NCBI GenBank assembly: GCA_018242525.1
Contig: JAFEBS010000055.1
Span: 37,556 to 101,555 of the forward strand
Source: Planctomycetota bacterium
GTDB taxonomy: Bacteria > Planctomycetota > Planctomycetia > Planctomycetales > Planctomycetaceae
Direction of reading: 5' to 3'
Length of the DNA: 64,000 nucleotides
Positions 8,649-17,820 of this stretch are shown here, one piece after another. The notes below the pieces were generated by a model, which made no database searches, was not told the DNA's origin, and saw only the letters and a list, made by a program, of their open reading frames with translations. The stretch's first letter is position 1. Every line of letters begins with the position of its first letter. Position numbers and translations under genes: made by a program.

Positions 8649-10208
8649 ATGAAATCCTGCGCGTCAGTCGTTTTGATGGTGATGGCGGTCGCAATGGTTC
8701 CACAGAGAGTACTGGCCAAACCGCCTGAACCGACCCAGGGGGATTTGCCCAACATCCACCGGACGGACCTGCCCGCGTTGATGACCACCCATAAACCACC
8801 GTATGCGGATCTCACCGCACCGGTGGACCCTGCTATTACGTTTGACCGGTTGGATGCCATCCTGGAACAGGGTTTGACGGGTCGCAGACGGCAGATTCCA
8901 TATCTGTCGATCGGTCGTAACGGAAGCTATTTTTACAAGACCGAGACGTTGAAAAATCCTGATGGAATCGAACAAATCGGCGCACGCTTCGTCGCGAAGT
9001 TGTCTGCAGCTCGAATGCTCGAATTACAGAGAATTCTGGAGAGGACGAACTGGTTGACTGCAGTCGGAGGCGAGGGGCCAGCCACGCATACCGACGCGGG
9101 AACAATGACGATTGCCGTGACACGCGATGGAAAAACAAAAACCGTGACGCTGAACGGTCGGCGTCCGTCCCCGTACCTGGAATTGCAGCAATTTCTAGAA
9201 GATCTGGACGGGCAGGAAGATCTCTACTCGCGATTGCGATGGCCGAACGAGCGACAGGCGGCGCTGCGCGAATTGCAAGAGGCGATTTCCCTGGAACTGG
9301 GTCGACGGGGAACGGGGGCGCGCAAGCCGGCGGTGGCCTTCGATCGGTATTACGAAATGTTTGCCCCCACGTTGACCCGCTGGTACGCGGGGCAACCGGA
9401 CGAATTGCGGGTGGCGATTGATCTGATGGTGGTGCTGAAGAAGACGGATCAGGCAACTCACGTTGGTCGATTGCGGTTTGACCGCGATTCGCGAATTCGT
9501 ACTGCCGTCGCCGAGGCCCTGCCCGTGCTGCTGGGTGAGGAAGCAATCCCGCTGCTGGAGGAGATGATCCAATCCACGAGCGAGGCACGGTGGGAATTGA
9601 TCAAGCTGGGCGATCCCGCAGTTCCGATCATCGCGTCGCTCATCGAATCCGATGTCAGCCGCGAAGGAGCCATGTCGATCCCGCTGATCCGGGCCTACAT
9701 TGATCACTGGAAGGACATACCGCAGCCGATCGATCCCCGCATTGTCCAGGCCGTGCTGGAGAATCTCCAGAACGACGCCGTTCGCGACCGCATGTCTTAC
9801 CATCAGCAACTGCTCAAGCTGGCAGGCGAGGAAGAACCCAAGCCACTGACGGCATTTGAAACCGCACAGTTGTTTCTGAAGCAATTGAGTGCTCGCGACT
9901 CGAAAGGCCTGGAACGACTACGCAGCAATACCGGCTCGCTGGAAAAGTGGCTGCAGTTGCGAGATTCCCTGGATCCGTCCACAGAACTTTATGTCGATAG
10001 CATCTGGGTCGACGGGACGACTGGTTTCGTACTGACGAAGCCCGTGCTGGACAAATCCGGCAATTCGACACATTTCATCGTCTTCCTGAATCTGAATCGC
10101 AAGACCGATTGGCGTGTCGGTCCGGCGGTGGCAGAGCCTTCGGAACGAACCTTGTACAAGGATCGATTTCTGGAAGCGCATCCGAAGGCGCACGAGGTTC
10201 GGCCATAA
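8649..10208 (+). CDS. exported protein with HEAT-like region
   Basis: A 519-residue protein with a signal peptide (MKSCASVVLMVMAVAMVPQRVLAK). The frame opens at a TTG (8643), but the ATG at 8649 is preceded by GGGAG. The first half contains a domain of mixed structure (around FYKTETLKNP and TDAGTMTIAVTRDGKTKTV). The middle (about 265-340) looks like short alpha-helical HEAT-type units that include RTAVAEALPVLLGEEAIPLL. The C-terminal 100 residues are compact (LYVDSIWVDGTTGFVLTKP), possibly a ligand-binding fold. Probably periplasmic. Function not recognised. Confidence 0.75.
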   Translation: MKSCASVVLMVMAVAMVPQRVLAKPPEPTQGDLPNIHRTDLPALMTTHKPPYADLTAPVDPAITFDRLDAILEQGLTGRRRQIPYLSIGRNGSYFYKTETLKNPDGIEQIGARFVAKLSAARMLELQRILERTNWLTAVGGEGPATHTDAGTMTIAVTRDGKTKTVTLNGRRPSPYLELQQFLEDLDGQEDLYSRLRWPNERQAALRELQEAISLELGRRGTGARKPAVAFDRYYEMFAPTLTRWYAGQPDELRVAIDLMVVLKKTDQATHVGRLRFDRDSRIRTAVAEALPVLLGEEAIPLLEEMIQSTSEARWELIKLGDPAVPIIASLIESDVSREGAMSIPLIRAYIDHWKDIPQPIDPRIVQAVLENLQNDAVRDRMSYHQQLLKLAGEEEPKPLTAFETAQLFLKQLSARDSKGLERLRSNTGSLEKWLQLRDSLDPSTELYVDSIWVDGTTGFVLTKPVLDKSGNSTHFIVFLNLNRKTDWRVGPAVAEPSERTLYKDRFLEAHPKAHEVRP

Positions 10209-10211
10209 ATA

Positions 10212-10264
10212 CCCCCGCGGCTAGCGCCTTGCGGCTCACAAAGTCAGTGCCATTGGTCCAATGG
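10212..10264. repeat. CCGCGGCTAGCGCC element, copy 1, with palindrome
   Basis: Begins CCCGCGGCTAGCGCCTTG and continues GCGGCTCACAAAGTCAGTG. Close relatives are at 37716-37764 and 45643-45680. It ends in the perfect palindrome CCATTGGTCCAATGG. It fills the gap between two convergent genes, so the hairpin could serve as a bidirectional transcription barrier; that role is inferred. Confidence 0.75.
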
Positions 10265-10289
10265 CTTCGATCCGCGTCTGTCGCCCTAC

Positions 10290-11126
10290 TTACGGCTGCC
10301 AATCGCCGCTGAACACTTCGGTGGCTGGACCGGTCATGAAGACGTCGCCTCCTGCCGACCATTCCAGTTTCAGGTTCCCTCCGCGCAACCGGGCGGTCAC
10401 CGTGCGATTTGTTCGGCCTGTCAAGGCGGCAGCGACGGCCGAGGCGCAAGCTCCGGTTCCGCACGCCAGTGTTTCGCCACTACCCCGTTCCCAGACTCGC
10501 ATCAGGAATTCGTCCTTGGACACGATCTGGATGAATTCGGCGTTGACTCGACGCGGGAATGCGGCGTGATGTTCAATCTGTGGACCGACTCGCAAGACCC
10601 AGTCATCGTTAACCTCGTCGACAAACACGACGCAGTGCGGATTGCCCATGGAGATGCAGCTCACCTGAATCTGCATTCCCGCCACTGTCAGTGGAACGTT
10701 TAACGGGGGATTCCCTGGCAGCGTAGTGGGAATCTGCTCCGCGTCCAGGATGGGGGCCCCCATATTGACGGTGACCTGGTCTACCAGTCCATTGCCGCCG
10801 GTCGACAATTGCATCGTCAGGATGCCGCGGCCGGTTTCAATTTTCAGTTCCGATTTTCGGGCCAGACCGCGATCGTAGACGTACTTGGCAACGCAACGAA
10901 TGGCGTTGCCGCACATTTCGGATTCGCTGCCATCCGCATTGAACATCCGCATCCGGGCATCGGCGACCTCGGACGGACAGATCAGGACCAGGCCGTCCCC
11001 ACCGACGCCCGTGTGGCGGTCACTGATGGCGATCGCGGTTCGGGGGATATCAACAGGAACTGGATCGGCGAAGCAGTCGAAGTAAACGTAATCGTTGCCC
11101 GCACCGTGCATCTTCGTAAATCGCAT
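10290..11126 (-). CDS. dapF: diaminopimelate epimerase
   Basis: Cofactor-independent PLP-free racemase that converts LL- to meso-diaminopimelate for lysine and peptidoglycan synthesis. The 278 residues match the family length. The N-terminal GAGNDYVYFD and both catalytic cysteines are present: C72 in MCGNAIRCVA and C222 in ACGTGACASA, with SGE before the latter. The ATG at 11126 starts MRFTKMHGAGND exactly as the family does; an upstream extension to 11159 is rejected. GGAAAG precedes the start. Presence of an intact dapF fits the view that planctomycetes make peptidoglycan. No other dap gene is adjacent. Confidence 0.97.
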   Translation of the reverse strand: MRFTKMHGAGNDYVYFDCFADPVPVDIPRTAIAISDRHTGVGGDGLVLICPSEVADARMRMFNADGSESEMCGNAIRCVAKYVYDRGLARKSELKIETGRGILTMQLSTGGNGLVDQVTVNMGAPILDAEQIPTTLPGNPPLNVPLTVAGMQIQVSCISMGNPHCVVFVDEVNDDWVLRVGPQIEHHAAFPRRVNAEFIQIVSKDEFLMRVWERGSGETLACGTGACASAVAAALTGRTNRTVTARLRGGNLKLEWSAGGDVFMTGPATEVFSGDWQP

Positions 11127-11256
11127 GAACTTTTCTTTCCATCGAATTGTCTGTCGCACGTCAGTCCCAACTTCCGGCGTCCGGTGGCTGAGGAATGACC
11201 GGCATTATTGTATCGTACAGGTCATCCAGATTTGTACTCCTCGAAAGTCGATTCGC

Positions 11257-11880
11257 ATGTACATTCCCGCGGCATTTCGTGAGTCTGACACGGCACTGTT
11301 GCATGAGTTCATTCAAAGCCATGGATTTGCCACGGTCATGACAGACGGATCTGCGGGGTTGATGGCCAGTCATCTCCCCATCTTGCTCGATCCTTCGCGC
11401 GGACCGCACGGAACGTTGTTCGGACATTTCGCCCGGGCCAATGAACATGCCGCCGAAATGGGGGCCGAAACCCTGGTCGTTTTCTCAGGTCCGCATGCCT
11501 ATATCTCACCGACCTGGTATGAAACCCCGAACACCGTGCCGACTTGGAACTATGTGGCCGTCCACGCGACCGGTGTGCTGGAACCGGTCGCTGATCGGGA
11601 CGCTCTTGCCGAAATCCTGCGCGCGACCGTCGACAAATACGAGCGGTCCCAACCGGTGCCGTGGTCTTTCGATTCCGGGACCGAATTCCATCAGAAGCTG
11701 ATGGATGCGATTGTCGGGTTCCAGATCACGATCACCCGGTTGGAAGGGAAGTGGAAGCTGAACCAGAATCACCCTCGCGAACGACGACAGAAGGTTGTCG
11801 ACGCCTTGAAGACTGCCGGGGGTGAGGACCGGCAGGAGATTGCCGCGCTGATGCAGGAATCGATCACCGCCCCAGTTTGA
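11257..11880 (+). CDS. PaiB-like FMN-binding protein
   Basis: A 207-residue member of the FMN-binding negative transcriptional regulator family (PaiB), a split-barrel flavin-binding fold. Recognisable blocks are the start MYIPAAFRESD, HFARANEHA, GPHAYISPTWYE with VPTWNYVAVHATG, and the C-terminal LNQNHPRERR. The frame is open upstream to 11095, but the family starts with MYxPxxF at the ATG at 11257. Regulation of transcription was described for the Bacillus member; many homologues may simply be flavoproteins. It is divergent from dapF and its end overlaps the convergent propeller gene by 17 bp. Confidence 0.92.
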   Translation: MYIPAAFRESDTALLHEFIQSHGFATVMTDGSAGLMASHLPILLDPSRGPHGTLFGHFARANEHAAEMGAETLVVFSGPHAYISPTWYETPNTVPTWNYVAVHATGVLEPVADRDALAEILRATVDKYERSQPVPWSFDSGTEFHQKLMDAIVGFQITITRLEGKWKLNQNHPRERRQKVVDALKTAGGEDRQEIAALMQESITAPV

Positions 11881-13144
11881 CGCAACGCAGCAGGTTTTCA
11901 TTGCGGACATAGAACCGACCGTCGGCCAGCGCGGGAAGTGCTCGAGTGGTACCGCTGATCAGTCGAGCCGCCGCGATTTCGCGATACTCGGCCTTGTTCA
12001 ACGCGACCAGTTTCACGATTCCGTCCGTCTGCATCACAATCAGCTTTCCATCCGCGGCAATCAATGTCGCATAGGCGGACAATGGATTGGACCAGTAGAG
12101 CTTTCGTGATTGCGGGTCGAAGCAGACGAGCTTGATCGGCCCCCCATCCTGACGTCCATCCACTCCGTAAATGGTTCCCTCGTGCAAAATCGGAGTTGTA
12201 TATTGACTCGACAGGACTTCATCTTCCCACTTGACCTCAACCCGATCCTTGTGCAAGGTCAGCAACTCAGCCCCGATTTCATAACTGGCGGTCAGCAGCA
12301 CCTGATTCTTCATCAGCACGGGAATCGCCGCGTTGACCGTGGGACCTCGCTTGCCGAAGGGAGTCCGAAATCGCTCCGCACCAGTCACGGGGTCCAGCGA
12401 CACGAAGTTCAGCCGGGTCACGCACAGCAGATGTCGGGTCCCATCCAGCGTGGCCGCGATTGGTGACGAATAACTGGCCTGGTCCCGAGTGGACTTCCAG
12501 ATCGTTTTGCCTGTGTGCAGATCGAATGCCACGACTCCGGCATCGTCCCGGTCGCCCCCGACATTGACAATTACGGCCTTCCCTTCCACCAGTGGTGAAC
12601 TGCCGGCGCCAAAGTACCCGGCGGGAGCATGATAGTCCTGGTGAGTCTGACGCTGCCATTTGGTGTCGCCGGTTTTCAGATCAACACAATACAATCCGCC
12701 ATTGGGAGCGAACGCATAGACCTTTCCGTCGTGAATCGTCGGGATCGCCCGCGGGCCATTGTCGGGAACAATGTTGGGCAGAAAATCCGTTTTGAATCCC
12801 TGATCCCACAGCTTCTTCCCGCTGGAGGTTTCAAACGCCGTCACTGTGTCATTGTCGCCAACCCGATGAAACAGGACCGCCGATTCCCCGGACACAGCAA
12901 CCCCGGCAAACCCGCTGCCAATCGTGGCTTCCCACAATTGCCCGGGTTGCCCACCGGGATATTCCACGGCCAGTTTCTCACCATCTGCGATTCCAGAGCG
13001 CTGGGGCCCCAGAATTTGTGGCCAATCCCCCGCGATCACGTCCCTGGCGGCGGAGACCAGGCCCAGTCCCATCAAAACGACTGCGCAGGAGCAACACATG
13101 CGGCACGAGATTGCGAAGCTGCGCAGACAGTTCCGTTGTTGCAT
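11864..13144 (-). CDS. PQQ-binding-like beta-propeller repeat protein
   Basis: A 426-residue exported protein. A signal peptide (MCCSCAVVLMGLGLVSA within the first 32 residues) precedes DWPQILGPQRSGI, the entry motif of planctomycete outer-membrane or secreted propellers. Repeats with the W-x-x pattern of PQQ-like blades follow (KLWDQGF, DTKWQRQTH, KTIWKSTRD, VKWEDEV, LYWSNPL). No catalytic dehydrogenase residues or PQQ ligands can be assigned, so binding of a redox cofactor is unproven. Its 3' end overlaps the convergent PaiB-like gene by 17 bp, so the pair may interfere at the transcript level. Confidence 0.9.
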   Translation of the reverse strand: MQQRNCLRSFAISCRMCCSCAVVLMGLGLVSAARDVIAGDWPQILGPQRSGIADGEKLAVEYPGGQPGQLWEATIGSGFAGVAVSGESAVLFHRVGDNDTVTAFETSSGKKLWDQGFKTDFLPNIVPDNGPRAIPTIHDGKVYAFAPNGGLYCVDLKTGDTKWQRQTHQDYHAPAGYFGAGSSPLVEGKAVIVNVGGDRDDAGVVAFDLHTGKTIWKSTRDQASYSSPIAATLDGTRHLLCVTRLNFVSLDPVTGAERFRTPFGKRGPTVNAAIPVLMKNQVLLTASYEIGAELLTLHKDRVEVKWEDEVLSSQYTTPILHEGTIYGVDGRQDGGPIKLVCFDPQSRKLYWSNPLSAYATLIAADGKLIVMQTDGIVKLVALNKAEYREIAAARLISGTTRALPALADGRFYVRNENLLRCVKLGR

Positions 13145-13327
13145 GGACGACCTTTCGAGAATTGATGCTCAGTCAAATACGTTGCGGTCGAACAGTATGC
13201 CCAAACTCGGTCTTGCCAGAAAGGGGGCGACCCGCTACTTTCCCGCCACGTTCGGCTGGGAGACCTCCGAACCCAACTCCCATTCGTCACAATTTCATGT
13301 CACTTTGATCCTTTGCGGAACACACGC

Positions 13328-14164
13328 ATGTGGTGCGCAGCGTGCCGGGCTGATGTCGCCGCTGAGTTGTCAGCCGACAACCGACGCATGCTTTGCGCCC
13401 GGTGCCAATCGGAATTGGGAACGGCCGCCGGTGCCATGGATCGGCCAACCACGGGTGTTCGATTGCAGGACACGGAACGCAATGCCCGGGAATTGCTGGC
13501 GCGCTGGTCGACCCAACATCGCCTCGAGTCACCACTCGCGACGACTACCGATGCGCGGCCCGTCGAGCCTGTTGCTGCTGTCGGCAAGCCCGCCAATCGC
13601 TACGATGCGGCTCACTCCGTTCCAGCACCGAGCGCCCCGACGATGGCGGCGGCTCAGGGAAGATCGGACGAACGTCCTGTGGAACGTCGTCGCAGAAAAA
13701 AGAGGTCGCAACCGCAGCCGCCGGCGATCACTGCCGAAGCCACGTCGGCAAGACCACCGGCACACGATGACTTGGTGCGTCTGGCGGTGCAGCAGCCAGA
13801 ACCTCCGCCGGGCAATTGGACCACGATGGTCGGCCAATTGTGCGCCTATGCCGGGGTCGCGGTCTTGACCTTGGGGACGGTCATGGTCCTTTCCGGCTAT
13901 TTTGGCGGCCCGACAAACTATGCGCCCACCGGCTGGCTGGTGGCGGCCGTCGGACAAATGCTGCTGTTTCTCGGTGTCGTCACACTTGTGTCCGGCGGAA
14001 TGGAACAGACCGTTGACGAAGTCTCGTGGCGCATCGATCAACTGGCTGACCAGATCTTCCGTCTGGAGCAGATGATCGTGAACCAACAGGCCCAACAGGA
14101 AGAATCGCAACGCCGCAACAGACGCAGGATGCGGTCCTCCCGCGATCAGGCCGACGCCGCCTGA
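13328..14164 (+). CDS. zinc-ribbon membrane protein with coiled coil
   Basis: A 278-residue protein in four parts: a ribbon with C3, C6, C23 and C26 (WCAACRAD and LCARCQSE); a long Pro/Ala/Arg-rich disordered region (about 35-160) with a basic patch VERRRRKKR; two transmembrane helices (about 168-191 and 202-224); and a C-terminal amphipathic coil (IDQLADQIFRLEQMIVNQ) with a basic end. The frame opens at a TTG (13313), but the ATG at 13328 brings the CxxC to the N-terminus, as is usual for such ribbons. Function unknown; the layout suggests a membrane-anchored protein or nucleic-acid binder. Confidence 0.7.
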   Translation: MWCAACRADVAAELSADNRRMLCARCQSELGTAAGAMDRPTTGVRLQDTERNARELLARWSTQHRLESPLATTTDARPVEPVAAVGKPANRYDAAHSVPAPSAPTMAAAQGRSDERPVERRRRKKRSQPQPPAITAEATSARPPAHDDLVRLAVQQPEPPPGNWTTMVGQLCAYAGVAVLTLGTVMVLSGYFGGPTNYAPTGWLVAAVGQMLLFLGVVTLVSGGMEQTVDEVSWRIDQLADQIFRLEQMIVNQQAQQEESQRRNRRRMRSSRDQADAA

Positions 14165-14212
14165 GTCTTCCACTTCCTCTGCCAGGTTGTTTCGAGAGCC
14201 CCGGACCGTACG

Positions 14213-15544
14213 TCACTGCACCAGCCGGAACATGCCATAATTGTGTTCGGCCAGGGGTTTCATGAATAGTGACAATCCCGCTCCGCCGCCGCGTGATGTT
14301 ACCACGCCGATGGTGTGAATCGTGATGCGTCGAGTTCGGTTCCGTTCCGAAATGGACTGGACGATTTGTTGAGGCTGACCATCGGTGGGTTCCCCGTCCG
14401 ACAGGAAGTAGATGACTTCGGGATCCAGATTGAATGCGGCGTTCAGCGCCGCGTGTGAGGCGGTTCCTAGTTTCATGCCCTGTGCCATGACCGTTTGAGC
14501 AGCAGTCTGCTTGGCCAGCATGCTGGCAGGCACCAGGCGCGGCTGCCAGACATTCGCGATCTGGTCAAAGAAAATGATGTCGAAATTGACGGCTTCGGGC
14601 AGCGATTCCACGGTCTTCAGCAGCGCGATCTTTGCGGCTTCCATCGGCTGGCCCCGCATGCTGACAGAAGTATCCAGGACGAATACGATTCGCTTGGCGC
14701 AGATTGGAATCCCGTAGTACGTCGATTCGTTCAGGTCGATCGCTTCGTCCACGGCTCCGGCGGGTGGCAGCTTGAAAGTGGCCTGATTCTCCTTCCACCA
14801 CAGGCTCCAGTCGCGATCATTATCCTTAAACTTCTGCTTCGTGGTGCGAGTCAAATACTGAACAATGTCGGCCTGAATCAGTCCCTGAGTACCCGGGAGC
14901 ATTTCGATCAGAAAGTTTAATGACGCGGTCTGATGGATCTGAACCATCGCCTGAACCACGGCGCGGCGGTATCCGAACTGCTTGTCGAAAACCTTGGATC
15001 GTGCGAGCAGCTTGATCGAATTGACGGCCTCGTCGCCCCCCTCTTTCCCCAGGTCATCGATCAGGCTGATCGGAACAATCAAATGTCCCCGCGGACTGGC
15101 GAGGTAGTCGTCCAGGGTGTTCAGGACTTCCTGTTGCCGGGCATCGTCTGTTGTCGCGATCATCCCGCCCAGCAGTCCCGACAGAATCTCTTCATTGGCC
15201 TGCTTTTTGATGTAGCGTTTGAACTCCTCGCTGATGGACGGGGCCGTCTGTGGATCGCGTCCGATCTCGCGGAGTGCGACTCGTGTCGCCACACGAACGG
15301 TCGGATCGGGGTCGCCCAGGCCCTTTTTGAGGAGCGTATCAACCGTGTTGGCGAGCGGAAACTTGGCAAATGGGGCAATCGCTTCGGCTCGGGCCGCGGG
15401 CGATTTCTTTTTCATTTCCTTCAGAAACGCCTGCCGGGCGGCGATGAACTCAGGGTCCGGCGGGTCGGCAGCTTCCAGCCGCGGTGCAAGGAGGATCGCC
15501 CAGGCCAGCACCACCAGCAGTCGAATCTGGTTCGAACAACTCAT
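14213..15544 (-). CDS. exported HEAT-repeat and VWA-domain protein
   Basis: A 443-residue protein: signal peptide (IRLLVVLAWAILLAPRLEA), then HEAT-like helical repeats (about residues 45-250, for example DPDPTVRVATRVALREIG), then a von Willebrand factor A domain (about 286-443). The metal-ion-dependent adhesion site is DTSVS starting at D291, and YFLSDGEPTDG supplies a second part of the site. VWA domains bind protein partners through a divalent cation. The preferred start is the ATG at 15544, which gives a compact signal peptide; the frame stays open to 15604. No neighbour suggests the partner. Confidence 0.82.
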   Translation of the reverse strand: MSCSNQIRLLVVLAWAILLAPRLEAADPPDPEFIAARQAFLKEMKKKSPAARAEAIAPFAKFPLANTVDTLLKKGLGDPDPTVRVATRVALREIGRDPQTAPSISEEFKRYIKKQANEEILSGLLGGMIATTDDARQQEVLNTLDDYLASPRGHLIVPISLIDDLGKEGGDEAVNSIKLLARSKVFDKQFGYRRAVVQAMVQIHQTASLNFLIEMLPGTQGLIQADIVQYLTRTTKQKFKDNDRDWSLWWKENQATFKLPPAGAVDEAIDLNESTYYGIPICAKRIVFVLDTSVSMRGQPMEAAKIALLKTVESLPEAVNFDIIFFDQIANVWQPRLVPASMLAKQTAAQTVMAQGMKLGTASHAALNAAFNLDPEVIYFLSDGEPTDGQPQQIVQSISERNRTRRITIHTIGVVTSRGGGAGLSLFMKPLAEHNYGMFRLVQ

Positions 15545-15679
15545 AGGATGTTTCCGGTTCGACGCAGAGGAAGGGGAGTTCTGATCTTGCCGAGGAAATA
15601 TCATACCAACTAAGGTGGGGGATTCTCCTGAATTTATCGCAGGGTTTGGTGAGCCGACTGAATTCCACTGGGGCGCGTG

Positions 15680-16996
15680 TCACACGAGTTGTGATTGGAT
15701 CGCAGTCACCAGATCGGTCTCGGCCACAAGTGTGGCTTCTCCCGAGGAAAGATTCTTCACCTGCCAGACTCCTTTGCCGAACTCATCCGACCCGGCAATC
15801 AGCGCCAGGCGAAATCCCTTGCGGTCGGCGTACTGCAGTTGTTTCCCCAGCTTTTTGGCATCGGGATAAACTTCCACATTGATGCCGCTGGCACGCAGGG
15901 TGCGTGCGATCCGCATGTATTCCCCCAACCGCTCGGCATCGAACTGCGTGACCAGGACGGGTGCCGGAGTGGTGACAGGTCCCAGCAAATTCAGCACTTC
16001 CATTGCTCCCAGCAACCGGTCCAAGCCAAGGCTGGCACCAACGCCCGGCAGACGTTCGCGCGTGTACAATCCGGCGAGATTGTCGTAGCGGCCGCCCGAA
16101 CAGATGCTGCCGATCGTTGGCAAATCCGTCAGGAAGGTTTCGTAAATCGTCCCGGTGTAATAGTCCAACCCGCGAGCAATCGAAACATCCAGCGCCAGTC
16201 GTTCTGACGGGATTCCGACCAGTTCCGCCGTGCGGAACAATTCCCGCAGATTCCGGATCCCCTGTTGGCCCGTTTCGTTCCCCGCCAGCATCGTTTGCAA
16301 CTGGTCGAGCGTGATCTGGGGATTGGCCAGTTCCAGAACTTGCCGGGCTTGAGCCTCGGTCGCACCGACTTGCTTGACCATTTCGGCGACGACTTCGTCA
16401 ACGCTGGTCTTGGCAAGTTTGTCGAGGGCGCGCAGCACACCGACGGACTGGTCGAGCAATCCCAACTGGCTGAGCACTCCATTCAAGATCAGGCGGTTGT
16501 TGACGCGAATCGTAAATCGCTCAAACCCCAGCGCCACCAGCAGGTCGTGAATGACCAGCATCGTTTCGATGTCGGCCGCGTTGGATTCGGTGCCAATCGT
16601 GTCGAAGTCGCACTGGACGAATTCCCGATAGCGTCCCCGCTGGGGCCGTTCGCCGCGCCAGACCGGGGCGATGTGATAGCGTTTGAACGGCGTTCCCACG
16701 ACTGCCAGGTGCTGCGCGGTGAAGCGTGCCAGCGGCACGGTCAGGTCGAACCGCATTGCAACGTCGCGATCCCCGTGTTTGAACCGGAACATCTGCCGGT
16801 CCGTCTCTTCGCTTCCCTTGCCCGTCAGGATTTCGGCGTATTCCAGTGCGGGGGTATCAATGGGGCTGAAGCCATAGCTGCGAAAGACACCCCGCGCTGT
16901 CTCCATCAGACGCTCACGCACGAGCATCGTCTGCGGCAGGTGATCGCGAAAACCCTGCAGGGTCCGGGGAGTGATCAGAGAATGGGACACGGGCAC
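15680..16996 (-). CDS. hisS: histidyl-tRNA synthetase
   Basis: Class II aminoacyl-tRNA synthetase charging tRNA-His; 438 residues, usual length. The family start PRTLQGFRDHLP lies near residue 10. Motif 2 is seen as VWRGERPQRGRYREF, the histidine-A signature as GLDYYTGTIYE, and motif 3 as GVGASLGLDRLLGAM. The C-terminal anticodon-binding domain begins around VLVTQFDAERL. The start is a GTG at 16996 (a second GTG lies two codons later); no strong ribosome binding site distinguishes them, so the first residues are uncertain. Stands alone, 103 bp from the divergently oriented start of no other gene; the next minus-strand gene lies upstream at 17081. Confidence 0.95.
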   Translation of the reverse strand: MPVSHSLITPRTLQGFRDHLPQTMLVRERLMETARGVFRSYGFSPIDTPALEYAEILTGKGSEETDRQMFRFKHGDRDVAMRFDLTVPLARFTAQHLAVVGTPFKRYHIAPVWRGERPQRGRYREFVQCDFDTIGTESNAADIETMLVIHDLLVALGFERFTIRVNNRLILNGVLSQLGLLDQSVGVLRALDKLAKTSVDEVVAEMVKQVGATEAQARQVLELANPQITLDQLQTMLAGNETGQQGIRNLRELFRTAELVGIPSERLALDVSIARGLDYYTGTIYETFLTDLPTIGSICSGGRYDNLAGLYTRERLPGVGASLGLDRLLGAMEVLNLLGPVTTPAPVLVTQFDAERLGEYMRIARTLRASGINVEVYPDAKKLGKQLQYADRKGFRLALIAGSDEFGKGVWQVKNLSSGEATLVAETDLVTAIQSQLV

Positions 16997-17080
16997 AACT
17001 TCGAGAGAAAAGGTTGTTCGGCAAATTCGACGATGGGACGAACCGTTCTGTCCGTCCCACGATGACCGGTGTGGGCCTGC

Positions 17081-17521
17081 TTATCCGACAATCGGCAGGC
17101 TGGTGAGGTTCGATTCCCCCCGTTTCCGCTTGGATTGCGGACGCGGTGGCAGGATCGCTTCGGCATATTCCCACACCTGATCGGGCGACTCGAAATACTT
17201 GTCGTAGCACCCGTCGTTGTCGTATTCGCAGTTGTCGGTCGAGTAATCCCGGCAGATCTGCGGACGGGTATGGTAGATGCCACACATGTTGTCCGGTTGT
17301 AGATTCTGGCAATCCCCGTAGACCAGCAGGTACCACACATTGTCGTCGACGAAGACGGCCGTCCGGCCGTGCATGATGTACCACCGCATATGGTCGAAGT
17401 CGCCCCAGGTCGTGGGGGTGTCAATCGGCAGCGCGAAATACCGACAGCAGCGCGCCGTGCAGAATTGGCACAGGACTTCTCCCGGTTTCACATCTTCTCG
17501 TCGAACTTTTGGCCTGCGCAT
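17081..17521 (-). CDS. YkgJ-type cysteine-cluster protein
   Basis: A 146-residue protein of the YkgJ (CxxCxxxCC) family, thought to bind zinc or an Fe-S centre. The N-terminal cluster is CQFCTARCC and the second is CGIYHTRPQICRDYSTDNC, with the conserved R-P-x-x-C-R-x-Y core. Function of the family is unknown. The ATG at 17521 begins MRRPKVRREDV. An inverted-repeat element (17564-17625) lies 42 bp upstream of the start, so it may sit in the promoter region. It precedes hisS on the same strand by 84 bp, so co-transcription is possible. Confidence 0.9.
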   Translation of the reverse strand: MRRPKVRREDVKPGEVLCQFCTARCCRYFALPIDTPTTWGDFDHMRWYIMHGRTAVFVDDNVWYLLVYGDCQNLQPDNMCGIYHTRPQICRDYSTDNCEYDNDGCYDKYFESPDQVWEYAEAILPPRPQSKRKRGESNLTSLPIVG

Positions 17522-17563
17522 CCGTACTGCCCCCGTTTATGTGCGAATCAACCACCTGGCCGA

Positions 17564-17625
17564 CCGTGAAAAAAAGGGGCTGACCCTCTCCGCCTCCAAA
17601 GGGTCAGACCACCTTTTTTCACGGG
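17564..17625. repeat. GGGTCTGACCC-family inverted repeat, copy 1
   Basis: Imperfect arms: CCGTGAAAAAAAGGGGCTG with ACCCT, and AGGGTCAGACCACC with TTTTTTCACGG. It is related to the elements at 23749-23850, 43400-43525 and 56327-56411. It contains no coding sequence. Lies upstream of the YkgJ-type gene. Confidence 0.8.
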
Positions 17626-17649
17626 CGGCTAAATCGAATTGCATGAACC

Positions 17650-17762
17650 TGGGACACAAGCTCGACGCACAAGCGATGATCGGACACGCATCGCCGAATC
17701 CCTCGCTCGCGCGTCGGGCTAGTGTTTAGAGGCCTCCGCAATCCCGTCCCAATATTCTGCCA
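17650..17762. repeat. CCCGACGCG hairpin element, copy 1
   Basis: About 113 bp, matching 20896-21016 along its whole length. Shared blocks are TGGGACAC, GCATCG, CGAATCCCTCGCT, CGTCGGGCT, GAGGCCT and ATTCTGC. In both copies the ends of the middle part can pair (GCGAGCGAG against CTCGC) but the pairing is better in copy 2. Non-coding. Together with the inverted repeat before it, this fills the 299-bp gap 17522-17820. Confidence 0.8.
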
Positions 17763-17820
17763 GGCGATTTGGGACTAGTCACGCAGTGTACCGGCACGAA
17801 CTTCAAAACGGTATTCCGTG

